This document shows positions 47,251 to 58,400 of a stretch of DNA of 64,000 bases, in pieces. Position 1 is the first letter of the stretch. Each line of letters starts with the position of its first letter. The notes beneath the pieces are model-generated. The model was not told where the DNA came from, did not search any database, and saw only the letters and a list, made by a program, of their open reading frames with translations. Both the position numbers and the translations under genes were made by a program. Source of the stretch: Datnioides undecimradiatus (Eukaryota; Chordata; Actinopteri; Lobotiformes; Datnioididae); NCBI GenBank assembly GCA_008933995.1, contig WARS01002740.1:184719-248718 (forward strand). The letters run 5' to 3'.

Positions 47251-47800
47251 TGTGCACTTAATAAGTTGAAGTTAGCTCTTTCGTGCCAAATGCTGTGGTC
47301 AGGAGTCCGTGTATTTTATTTTAATGTCACATGTTTTAAGAGTATACAGTACAGATTGTACTTTGAAGGTGTTCTTGTAAGGATTTCTATAAGATTATGT
47401 ATTTTTGTTTTTTGTTTTCTTTGCTTCACCACTCTTGCTCGGTGGGCAGTTTAATTGAGAACAACATGGCAGTCAAGCACAGACTTCCTCACTTCCTCCA
47501 GCTGCTGGGCACTTGATGAGCTGAAGTCAGTTCTGTTATGTCAAATGCTGAGGTCAGAGTCCCTTTATTTTAATGTCAAATGTTTTAGGAGAATACAGCA
47601 CAGATTGTACTTTAAAGGTGTTCTTGTATGCATTTGCTAAAATGTTTTAATACATATGAAAAGGAACTGTACTGTGCACTTAAACACAAGTCAGTTCTGT
47701 TATGTAAAATGCTCAGGTCAAGAGTCACTGTATTTTAATGTCAGTGTTAAGAGTATAGAGATTGCACTTTGAAGGCGTTCTATGCAGCACTTTAAGATGA
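47251..47800 (+). repeat. Three degenerate direct repeats
   Basis: Units begin near 47251, 47507 and 47673. Each runs GCACTT..., a GTCAGTTCT-like block, AAATGCT..GGTCA, TATTTTAATGTCA, a GAGTATA/GAATACA block, and GATTG(T/C)ACTTT(G/A)AAGG(T/C)GTTCT. Unit lengths differ because of insertions. They lie directly after the gene fragment stop, where its 3' UTR would be. Confidence 0.7.
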
Positions 47801-48240
47801 GGTCAGAAGTTTCTATAATTTTTAATGTTAAAAAGTTTACAACATTAAAATTGATTACCTTAAATTTGTTAAATTTATGGAAATGCTAACTAATTATTTG
47901 AGGTGGATTGCAGAAATAATTTGTCTAAATTAATGAGAATACATGAATTAATTCAAATCAAAAAATTTTATTTTTTATTTTAAATGTTACTTATTTTAAT
48001 TAAGTATGATATGGTCAATATGCTGCTCTTTTTCACAATGGTTAAACTCAAATGTTTTGCTTTTTCTTGTAGACTCTACTTCATTTTTTAGTATATAGTA
48101 CAATACACAATACTAATTTTTACCAACTCAAAATACCAAGAAGTTCACTAAACTTGCAAAAAGTAGTTGGAAAATGTTGCCTTAATTTTTTTGAGGTGGA
48201 TCTAAGTAACAGTTTTTACAGTGTATACAAAAACATATAA
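47801..48240. other. AT-rich unassigned stretch
   Basis: No gene or repeat family recognised; composition is strongly AT-rich. Confidence 0.4.
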
Positions 48241-48249
48241 CTGGTCAGT

Positions 48250-49831
48250 TCAATTAATAAGTAAAAGCCGCTCTGCACTTTACCGGGTGCAATTAGCCTA
48301 TCAGTGCAGAGGGCGAGGGGATAAAAGGAGGTGGTGTTCCTCCCTAGCTCTCTTGCTTCCTGGCTCGAAGGCCCTCCCACTTCCTGGCCTTCCGCTTCCT
48401 CCTCTGCTCACCACGCGGGTAGGTGCGCGTCTGTGCGGTTTGCAGGTTGGTTTTTAGCTTTAGCTGTAGCCGCTGTATTAAATGGTTCAATTTGGTGCTT
48501 TTAGTGGTCCATCGTGGTTAGGGGGACGGTGGCGATTTTCTCTGTCGCCATAGGCACTAATGGGACAAGGAACGGATACATTAGTGTTTATGTTCAATTC
48601 CAACCGTAGCCTATTAGCTCAGGTGCTAAACACCTCACCTGTTCGTTTTCTATAGCGGATCCTGAACACATCACCATCACACCACAGATGCTCCGGTTAG
48701 TACGGAGCAGTGCAGAGCCTCCTCGTCTTTCTCCTCACCAGGAGGGACGCCTGCCGATCGGGACCTGTGGTTGGACTTTGAACGCTAAGATAAGTGCGGG
48801 AACACTGCTGCTTCGCGTACCCTCGGTGTGCGGTGGCTGCTTTGCTTGGGACTGCTCTGTCGGCCGGCTACACCGGCTATAGCCGCTGTGCACGCTGCTT
48901 TCTGCTCATCTCGCCGCTTACTGCTTCACTCGCCGCTTTGCTTGCTATTGTGACTTTCGTTAAGTTACTACTCGAGCCCCGGTCCTCCGGCGTCCGGCTT
49001 TGTCCCTTAGCGGCAGGCCAGCGGCAGTTGCCCAGTCGGGACGGTGTGTGTGTGGATGAGTGGATGTTTGTGAGGACCAAGAGGGTTGGATGAATGGTCA
49101 CACATTAACTAGCTATGCGTGGATGAGAGTGAGCGTGTGTGAGAGGGGGGTTGCATGGGATCAGGCAATTTTATGCTTTTTGAGTATATTGTATTCTTCT
49201 GAATTAGTTGGTTGGTCTCTTAGTATTTAGCCTTATTCTTAAGCAACTATGTTGATTTGGTAACTCTGGCCAGAGACCTGTTTCTTTATTTCCTTTGTTT
49301 TTGTTTAAGTTGCTAGTAGTGTGTGATTGTATATTTTTAGAGTTTGTATGGGTGTATATAGTGTGGACTAATTGTGGTTTCCCTCTCCCTGTAGTTGCTG
49401 AGAGCCGACGGTGGTGGTGGTTTCCCTTCTTGTGATGTGACCCTGGGATTCGTTGTTTTTTTTTTTGTTGCGCTTCACCTTTCGCTGTGTGCGTGTGTGT
49501 CACGTGTGAGTGGGGTGCTTTATTGTATTTTGTACTCCCTCACTACTGGTGAACCTCAGCCACAGGAGTAGTGGGACTAATTGGTCCCTTGTTAAAATAT
49601 TTTATCCATTGTGTGACTAGCAATTAAAATAAACCTGTTAAACCTTTGTTACTTCGAACCACGTCTCCTGCCCTTCCTTGTATTACTTACCTGCGTGCCT
49701 CTCCATTACATTTATATTTATTCAAAAGTCCCTGGGTGAAATTCCCAGGGTGGCGTTGTCGGTTTCTTTATCCTACCAGTTCCATTAGCTTAAATTGCCA
49801 TAACCTTGTATCTTTCCCTCGTATCGCCACA
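48250..49831 (+). repeat. CpG-rich LTR-like block (long LTR or promoter)
   Basis: GC/CpG-rich sequence with a TATA-like GGGATAAAAGGAGG near 48318 leads to a 3' part (49490-49831). That 3' part has GTGTGAGTGGGGTG, GGTGAACCTCAGCC, AATAAACCTG, GAACCACGTCTCCTG and a 7-bp stem hairpin (49730-49750). The 3' part recurs at 58685-58990. The promoter-then-poly(A) order and the dispersed second copy suggest a retroelement LTR, ending near GCCACA at 49831. A CpG-island promoter of an unseen gene is the alternative for the left half. Confidence 0.45.
49730..49750 (+). repeat. Hairpin, copy A (stem CCCTGGG/CCCAGGG)
   Basis: CCCTGGG, loop TGAAATT, CCCAGGG. The copy at 58945-58965 has CCTTGGG, the same loop, and CCCAAGG. 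Confidence 0.85.
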
Positions 49832-50480
49832 ATTGGACAGTCTTTGAGTCAACGCTAGCTGCTTCATCCATCTTATGAATATCTCATCGTCACTCTCTGA
49901 TCATCCAGGTAAGGTCTGAGCTGAAACCTAATATTGTCACTTAACAGCCCAGTACTAACTGACCTCAAGAATTTCTTTTGGATAAGTTCAGGACTGTACT
50001 GCACATCCGATCCTACTTTTTGAAGCAAGCAACAGCCTCTTTTAATTCTATAGCTCTAAACAGGGAGTTTTGAGGAGAATCACAACTGTCTTTTATGTTA
50101 ACAAGTGATATAAATCTGTGGAGCTGTCCTCTTTGAAATGTTGCTTTAATATTGTTTTCAAATGGGAAAGGGTGGGGTCATTTTTTTTATTTCCAGCATT
50201 TCATGAATACTGGGAAACCTGGGCTGATTGCCTTGATAACAGCTTTCATGATTTCAGCCTCACTGTCCTCTACTCAGGCCCCTGTCAATCTGGTACATCA
50301 GATTTGTGTATGACAGTCTCTCCTTCTGCCCCCTCTCCTTATGTATTTACTTTTCCGAGTTATGGCAATCAGAGGTTACCAAGATTAATGTTGAGTTGGT
50401 GTGTACATTTACCAAAACAATGCATAACTCCATAGCTTTCTCTGGACCCCTTCAAAATCTGACCAGTGATGGCATGTAAA
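49832..50480. other. Unassigned stretch, possibly upstream L2 sequence
   Basis: Weak resemblance to LINE coding sequence is possible because the L2 piece that follows is in the same orientation, but no motif is clear. Confidence 0.3.
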
Positions 50481-50960
50481 GCTGAATGTCATCATTCAAT
50501 CACTGGCATTTGAAATGGTGTCAAGAAAGCAATTTGGGCTTTGTAGATAATTGGCATACTTTCTCAGGGAGAGTGGTCTTAATAGGAGAGACTGCATTTG
50601 TCAGTAAACCAAAATCACCACAACCCAGAGTTCAGACCTGGAGGCAGGATCTGTGCTTGGAGCAATTCCATTTCTATACTTATATATGCTACCACTAAGA
50701 AATATCATTAATTACTCTATGAACTCACATTGGTATGCAGATTATACACAATTACACTTATTAATCAAACCAGATCAAGGTAGATAGCTACCCACTCAGA
50801 GCAAGGCTCTGCTCAAGGTTTCTGCCTGTTTAAAGGAAGTTTTTCCTTACTGCTGTTACCAAGTGTTTGCTTGTGGTTGGAACTGCTGGGTGCAATTAAT
50901 ATAGATAACACCTGTTGGGATTGGTTTTCTGGCTTCATCTTCTTTTTGTAGTCTTCATTT
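50480..50960 (+). mobile_element. L2-type LINE fragment
   Basis: An N-L-G-F-V-D-N-W-H motif at about 50535 and a Y-A-D-Y-T-Q-L-like RT box at about 50735 (second catalytic Asp replaced) precede a 3' UTR. The UTR carries AAGGCTCTGCTCAAGGTTTC, GAAGTTTTTCCTTACTGCTG and ACCAAGTGTTTGCTTGTGG, typical of fish L2 tails. Most of the RT is deleted. Confidence 0.6.
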
Positions 50961-52539
50961 ATCGTTTAACCACCATATTACATGAAATCTTAATTCTAAT
51001 GTAGCCTAATATACACTTAATACTACATACAAATTGGTTGACCATACTTGATAGCTGCTAAAATTACATTGTAAACATAAATTAATATTATGATCATAAT
51101 AGCATGTAGTATCAAAATGATGCAGTAAATAAGGTCAGGTTTTGCCAGTATTCAGTTTGTAAAGTGACCCCAGTGTAGCATCTCCTTATGTTCTAAAAGC
51201 AAAGGTTATAAATGTAGATTCTCTTGTGTGTGGAAGAAGGAGGACGTTTGGCTGTTTCACCTCAGTACTTGATTCCCCATTGTCAAACTGTCTACTCTGC
51301 CAACTGTGTTGGCCTTGGAGGGTGGGTTATGTTGCATTCCTGTCTATCTTGCTCAAGTATTGGTACCCAAACCCTTTTAACTGAGTGTGGCAAATGGAGC
51401 TGTGAATGATTTAGGATGCTATTTGAAGACTGCTGAAAGATCTACTACTATGATATGGGTTGTAAACAGAAGAAACAGTCTATTGGTCTAAGGACAGAGC
51501 AGAGAGGAGGCAAAAGGGAAATACAAACTTGGGTCTGTCGGTTAAGTGGCCTAATTCATTGTTATCCAAGAGATCACAAACAAACAACTCTAAATAGCAT
51601 TCAGTATATGTGTATGGAGAGTGGGAAGCAGAAGAATCAAGGTGTAAATAAGCAATTTTATTCCCATCACTTTGTAACAGTGTTAATTTCAAGTCTCTCT
51701 CACAAGTGCAGCCAACAGACTGCCATAATTAAAGGTGCATAGATTGGGTGTGACCTCAACTCAACCTCAACTGCTGTCAATTAAGTATTTATACAACAAT
51801 GTATAGGGAGCTGGATTACCAAGTTCCTCTTTCTTTCACTTTAAAAGGTACTGAATATGAACATATCTTTCCATTATCCCATCTACCACTTAAAATTAGA
51901 AATACCATAGACCCCATACTCCACTTTTAGATGCATTTTTAGAAAAAGGACAAAACAAACAAAAGCATACCAACATACATACCAATAACAGTGTAAAGCA
52001 CAAATGTTTACATGTTTAAAACCTCTGGGTCTGAATTACTGTTTTGAGGAGAGTTTTCTCCAGGGTACAGAAGGGACAGTTATAAGACTTGCAAACACAC
52101 TGTAGGAAAAGCAACATCTTCATTCTATTATCACATATTTGAATGCACCAATATGTATCACTATCTAAAGGAACCGTGATGATGGATGGTGCAGATATTC
52201 CCAACTGGATTCCTGTGTTGAGAAAGAAACAGAGATTGAGTTTAAAACACATTTAGTACATTCATTACAGTACACAGATTATTATTAATTAATTATTATT
52301 ACGTTATATGTAATACAATAAATATAAACATTTTCAAACCAGGCACCAAGGCATGATTTGATGAAAAAGGTAACAAGCGGATGGCAAAATTCATTTTGCT
52401 TAAAAAAAACCATGTTTTTTCTTGCCTATACATATTTAAACTTGTCCCCTCAGTCTACCAACTCAGAGAATAAGGAAGGCAGACAAGTCCTGCATTGTCT
52501 CTACAGCCCACCCACTGGTAAATGTTCAGATTGAGTGTT
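50961..52539. other. Unassigned stretch
   Basis: No gene or repeat family recognised. Open frames are short and unsupported. Confidence 0.4.
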
Positions 52540-53148
52540 ACAGTCGTTACATAATGACAGGAGTGATTTACATAGGCCATCCTCCTCTGAGTGAAACCAC
52601 TCCCCTGAGTAGTCTGAGAGGGGGGTTCATCCTGCTAGGTGAAGTTCGCTGTTTTCAGCGGTAAGCTAGCGGTGTGTTGCGATATCGTCAGTCAGAGCGA
52701 GACATACAAAGTGCTCTGTTGTTGGCAGAAAAAATTAACACACATGCCTATATTCTGTCCCAGCCAAAGAAGAGACTGTGGTTGCGTTTAATGTTTTAAT
52801 TTTTTTTTTTTAACCGTTTCCTCCCACTGTTTGCGGTCAGATTCTGGATCACAGCTGTTATGTACAGCTGTAGGCTGCTCATCGGGAGTGGTAGCCATGT
52901 TGGAGACTGGTCCTGCACTACTCTGCACCCTCCCCCTTCATACGTCATTCATGCAGCCAATCAGCGCAGTGCCTCATTATCATAGCCTCCTCACCCACTC
53001 AGAACTCCGCATAGATAATGAAGACTGCAGACCCACCTAAGAGGCTGAATTTCAAGTTTTTTTTGCAAAAAATTTAAAAAGCGTGTTTTTAAGACATCCA
53101 GGACCTGTTTAAAACAGCTTTCAGTTGCCATAATATGTCACCTTTAAG
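52540..53148 (-). repeat. Dispersed repeat carrying promoter-like module, copy B
   Basis: Read on the minus strand it begins TTAAAGGTGACATATTATGG and contains CATTATCTATGC, GATTGGCTGC, TGACGTATGAAGGGGGAGG and CCAACATGGCTA (52877-53020), shared with 45731-45880. The TTAA start would fit a piggyBac-like or other TTAA-targeting non-autonomous element, but the other end was not found. Confidence 0.5.
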
Positions 53149-54461
53149 GTAGACAGAACTTAGATGTTTCAAATACAATACCTTAAATTGATACATTTTT
53201 ACAATAAATTTAAAATGTAAAATGAAGTGTTACTAATTATCTCAATTTACTGTGAATAAAGTGGAGGATGATCTCACAACAGCACAGCGCTTTTTGTCTT
53301 TCGAAGATAAGTTTTTGTACGTGTAAGACATGCTATCTTTGGTTTTGAAGCATGATACAATTGAAGTATGTTGTGTATTTGTTTGATATACTCTTTCAAA
53401 CCCTTTAAAAAGTCAGTAACAACTTCCACCATATGGAGGAAAAGGATATTCAAGCACAACATCTGAACATTTATACAGGCAGACTACTAAAGAACTAAGA
53501 CTTCTAGTATCCATCCTATCTAAGCCTACCAGCTTAAAAGGGTCATTGCAGAAATGGTTTCCTTATCTCTTACCTCTATTTGAGGTTGAACACTATCTGC
53601 TAACTGAAAAAAAAGTAGTCAGGGAGAGGGAGCACTCTCTTACCTCGGGGTTATCAAACAAGAACCCTCCAAGCATTTTGTATATCGCATGATTTAAAAA
53701 CAGTCCACACTGCCTCCACACCATCCACCAAGGCCACCCACCAAGGTCCACACATTTGGACAAGTTACTAATCAGTAAATTTCCAGCCAATACATAATGA
53801 AAATAAACACAAGCATAGACAGGGTTATGTCTCCTGACAAAAAGCAACACATGCACAAAATGATTGGATGGATTGTGGAAACCGAGAAGGAAGAACCAAC
53901 AATCAGACAAGACGAGACCTCACAGCTCATGTGGAGACTCTAACGCATGTGGTTGCAGCTTTAATGGACTTTGGATACAGTGCACATCTGTACTAGCTAT
54001 TCACACCAGAGCTCAGGGAACTGCAACTGGAGTTTTGTGTGTGGGAATACAGAACCTTTGACTGTTTAAAAACAGGTAGGTAGCAGAGAAACATGATTCT
54101 GTATTTGGCCATTCTACAGTTTGAATCCCACCATATAACATGTCATGATCGTACCACATGTAAGATCTGACAATCAAAATGCAAAATTACTGCAAAAGAG
54201 TGAACCCTGTTCTTGAGAGACAGGACTTAACCCTCAAAATACCTTTTGAGCAGCACCACCAAATGATAAAATGAATCTAATCACACATTTTATAAATGGT
54301 TATGGAGCAATAGGGCTATTTTACTTTGATTCACAAGCGTGCATCATTGAATGGTCCTGGAGGGACATTGATTCCCAATTACTCAGTAGCATTACTGAAG
54401 AAGCTTTTTGACTCAGAGACTCAGAGTAAAGCCTTGATTGGTATGATGTAATTACAAAGTC
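53149..54461. other. Unassigned stretch
   Basis: No gene recognised. A 105-codon minus-strand frame at 53593-53910 is Trp/Cys-rich but matches nothing I know and has no clear splice sites. Confidence 0.4.
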
Positions 54462-54466
54462 ATTCT

Positions 54467-54878
54467 TGTCATGGTTTTGAGTTGAGTTTCTTATTTCCTG
54501 TTTTATTTTGAAAAGTTTTTCCCTTGTATGTTTTCATGTACTTGTTCCTGTCCTTGATTAGTTTATTGGTCTCACCTGTGTCTCGTTTTCCTGCCCTCCC
54601 CTGTCTATTTAAGTTGTGTCATTGCCTTGTTCTGTGTTGGTTTATTCACTATGTTTGTCTCCATGTTCCTGACTTGATTCCTAGTGTTTCCCCGTGTGTT
54701 CTTTGAAATTTTGGATTTTGATTACCCTGTCATGTTTGGACTGATTACCTGGATTTCGACCCTTCCTGCCTTGACCAGTCGTAAGCCTAAGCCCTTAAAT
54801 AAACTGTTAAAGTATCTTTTGGCCCTTGTCCCTGTCTGCATTTGGGTCCTCCTCTCTCCTCGTGACCAAGCCGTGACA
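54467..54878 (+). mobile_element. Solo LTR with 5-bp target duplication
   Basis: A 412-bp unit begins TGTCATGG and ends CCGTGACA, with TGTCA/TGACA inverted ends. It is flanked by ATTCT at 54462-54466 and again at 54879-54883. A TATA-like CTATTTAAG (54605) and a poly(A) signal AATAAA (54799) lie in the expected order. There is no internal region, so LTR-LTR recombination has removed the body. A 5-bp duplication fits Gypsy, BEL or ERV integrases. Confidence 0.88.
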
Positions 54879-55126
54879 ATTCTTCCTCAGTTAGCAACAA
54901 TCTTTTTAATCTTACATGTGTATAATACACCTTACAAATTCCTTGCTTTCTTACCCATACACTAAATATATTATTATTGCTTACTAAATTTGTTTGACCT
55001 TTCTTTTAATTGCCAATCTTTGTTGTATGCTGTACCCCACTCTTATTTCTCCACATTTGCAGTCTATCTTGCTCTATAACATGCAAAATAACAAAAAGGG
55101 CTAATTTTTCTTTAAACTTACTGTTT

Positions 55127-55430
55127 TCACTGTAGAATGTCAGCCAGCTTCTCGTGATAATACTCATAGTTTTCTTTGCAGTCTTCCCACAGGTTCAGAG
55201 GTTGATCTTCATTTTCCACAAACGTGTCCCACATGTAGGAGAAATCCAGAGGCTTCATCACCCTCAACTTACACCCAGAAAGTTTCAGGACCTTCAGCCC
55301 AGCTTGGATCTCTTCTTCCTCCCACTCAAAAAGCCGAGCAGCAAAAATGCTTAGCTTAATGTTTTTCCTGACTTTCAACAATTCAGCTATCTTTCCTGCA
55401 CAAGCAGAGCAGGGACTGGAAGACACATAC
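55127..55430 (-). other. apobec2: apobec2 exon 3
   Basis: Acceptor CCCTTACAG, then the last base of W147 and Y-V-S-S-S-P-C-S-A-C-A. It carries the two zinc-binding cysteines and the C-terminal half, with stop TGA at 55129-55127. Confidence 0.93.
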
Positions 55431-58400
55431 CTGTAAGGGAGAAGAAATATATGAATTTACCAAAAAAAACAATAAGGAATAAGTCTTAATTACTTTCATA
55501 CTGGATAAATATTTAATTCCATGCAATAACCAGCAGACAACCACTGCAACATTTAACACCATAATCTGTTAAGGTTTTATTTTTTTTTTCTTCTAACATG
55601 AAATCAGAAGAATTAGAGTACTACTACTCTGTCTTTAGATTGATTACTGAGTTTCTGGCATGTCAACAATAAACTAAAAAAAAACACTGTAACTTGATTG
55701 TTCCACAGTTTGTTTAGCTCTAAACTGTAATGTGTGCAATAACAACATGTTGGATGTTTGGCTGCATGACATATAAACAAAGCCTAACCATAAAGGTTGG
55801 GTGTTTGTAAAAAAGTGGGCGATTGTGTATATTTGATCAGAGTTCCAAACTGCATGTTGGCATTTTTTTTCTTTTGTATATTTAATGGCAGAACGCTTTG
55901 CATTTGGGAGGAAAGTATGTGACAAAACAAACAAGTGAATATTAACAACTCAAACATAATAATTGCAAGGAGAATGTTGTACAGTCTAAAAATAAGTTAT
56001 TTTCTCTTTTTTTTCTATACTTTGCCACATTCTCTGTGTCACATACCATCTGACTGTTTAAGAGAGATATATACCAGGTGACTGTGTATTTAAGTGCAGG
56101 ATCATAGTGTGGAAGGCACTGTATGAAGAAAGCCTCTTCAGCATGAGGCCCAGTATGCTCATCCTCTAGGTAGCCCTTCAGCAGCCCTTCAGCTGTGTTT
56201 CCTTTATCCACCAGGTAACACAGGATGGTTTTGTTGCGACCTGAGGAGTATTCCACATTCTTGAACTGGAACTTAAAGACAAGAGGATCAATCCGGTCCC
56301 TGTATAAAGAAACAATAAATTAAAGAAATATTTGATTAGTTTTCACGTTCAGAAATTTTTTTATTTTATTTTATTTTTTTACTAGATCTGCAATGAGGGC
56401 AGTCTTATTTGAAATAATAAGGTCATGATTTCATGTTCATCTTGTTTTCTTTTTTAAATACTATAAATATACTATATATGCTGCCATAAGACGTATTCAC
56501 TCATTTTCTGTTACTGATGTTTGTGCTGTTGGTTAGTAACTCTGCTGCTCTAGCTCAAAATGGTCGAATTTCCTATATTTTTGTTTCAGCAAACAAGTAC
56601 CCTCTCTCTGTGTGAACGCTGAACACACACCCGTTCTACTCAAGCACACATCCTTTTAGCTGCTCTTGCTACTCTCTGATTTATTTAATGACCCACACAA
56701 AATATATGGTCACATTTTATAATTAATTACGTAAGTAAGTAATTTTGTTTGTCTTTATTTCTGAGATTGTACTTTTGTAAGAAGAATACTCTAGTTTGAG
56801 GCATTATTTCCTCACATTTCCCCTGTTATTACAGGTTTGTAATGTAAAGTTGTGTCGCAATATGTAATGTATGTTACTATGTGTTAGATTTAATTTAATT
56901 TTGTTGAATTTTGTTTCTTCAGCTCAGAAAATCTTGCAGGCAGTGTAAGTTGGTGCAATAGTCTTCCTTATTCACACTATGAGTGGTGCAGAATAATGTA
57001 GGACCTAAAAATAACCTATTTTATGGTGATGTGAACTTTTTTTAAAAAACTGTGAACCAAGTGAAAATGCTGACTGATTATAAACTAGTTAAGGTATTTT
57101 GTTTGATTTATGATAGGCCCTTTATATTGGCAAACTAACTTGGGAAAACAGGAAACAACATACAGAAAGATGGAAAATGAGGAATATTTTTCATGTTGGT
57201 AAAAATTAAGCCTGCTGAGCAAAGCTGTACTGGACAGAAGCAATCAAAGTCTCTGTCATTCTTTCTCCTGTTATTACAGACTCTTGTCTGTTTACAGGTC
57301 TCAGCCTGGGACCTGTTACACATGCTATCCATTTCTATTCAATTATAATACTTTAGCTTAGCAGTTGCCAATCGTTTCTCTGTCTCCCTCTTGCATTGCT
57401 GCTCTCTCTTTCTTGGTATGACAGATGTTTAGCTATTTCTCTGCTTCCTTAAGTGATACCGGTACTTGTAACAAACTTAGTTTATTTGTCGTGTTGGAGG
57501 TGAGGCTTGAATTTAATTTCAGTTTGAAGAAGAATTTTAGACACGGCTCTGCACAGTGGAAATTCAGTCTTTATGTTGACCGTAAACGTAAAACCGTTAG
57601 CTGTCAATGATGACACTTTGGATGGGGCAGCTCTCATTTCTGTAAATCTGTTCAAGCTTATTAGTAAACCAAAACCAATAACCCGAGATGAGACCACAAG
57701 GCAGAATTGCAGTTCTACACACTTTTCTGTGCTTTTAGGAGCCTTTACAGCAATCGCCTATACAAAAACACATTTGAGACTTGACCCACGACCAGTTAAA
57801 TTAAGAGGGGGTTAGATGCAGACTCCTAAACATTAGATCTCTTATAACTAAAGCTACATTAGTGGATTATTTAGTTTCAGATGATCGCATTCATTTTTTT
57901 CAGTTTTACTGAAACCTGGCTATGTCATGGAGAACATGCCGAAATGAATATACTCCTTATAGTCATATTAACACAGTCATATTAACACTTACATCCCACA
58001 AGGCACTGGCAGACGAGGTGGAGTTGCAGCCATATTCGGCACTAACCTCTAATCTATTAGTAAGCCCTAAACATAAACTTAATTACATAACTCATATAAT
58101 TGTTACTCATTCAAAAGCGTTGCTCTCAGTATCTCACACCCAACCTGGAAAACACTACACCCAATTATATTTGTCATAGTGAACCACCACCAGTCCATAT
58201 CAGACCTTTTATTTGAACCCTCTAAATTTTTATCAAATCTAGCACTTGAAACAGATAAAGAGATTATCATATATGATTTTAATAATCATTACGACATCAT
58301 TAGCAATACCCTTATTCATTTGTGTGTTTATGCCATTATTAAATGTGATTGGCTTCTTCCAGATTTATGTATGTAAACCCAAACACTGTTGTAAACATAC

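Noticed and set aside
48688-49093. Overlapping 64- and 99-codon frames in the CpG-rich block as a real protein
   Set aside because: Open frames in two phases simply reflect low stop frequency in GC-rich DNA; no domain or splice support.
53593-53910. A 105-codon Trp/Cys-rich minus-strand frame as a novel gene
   Set aside because: No homology I recognise, no clear splice signals or Kozak context; probably spurious or part of an unrecognised repeat.
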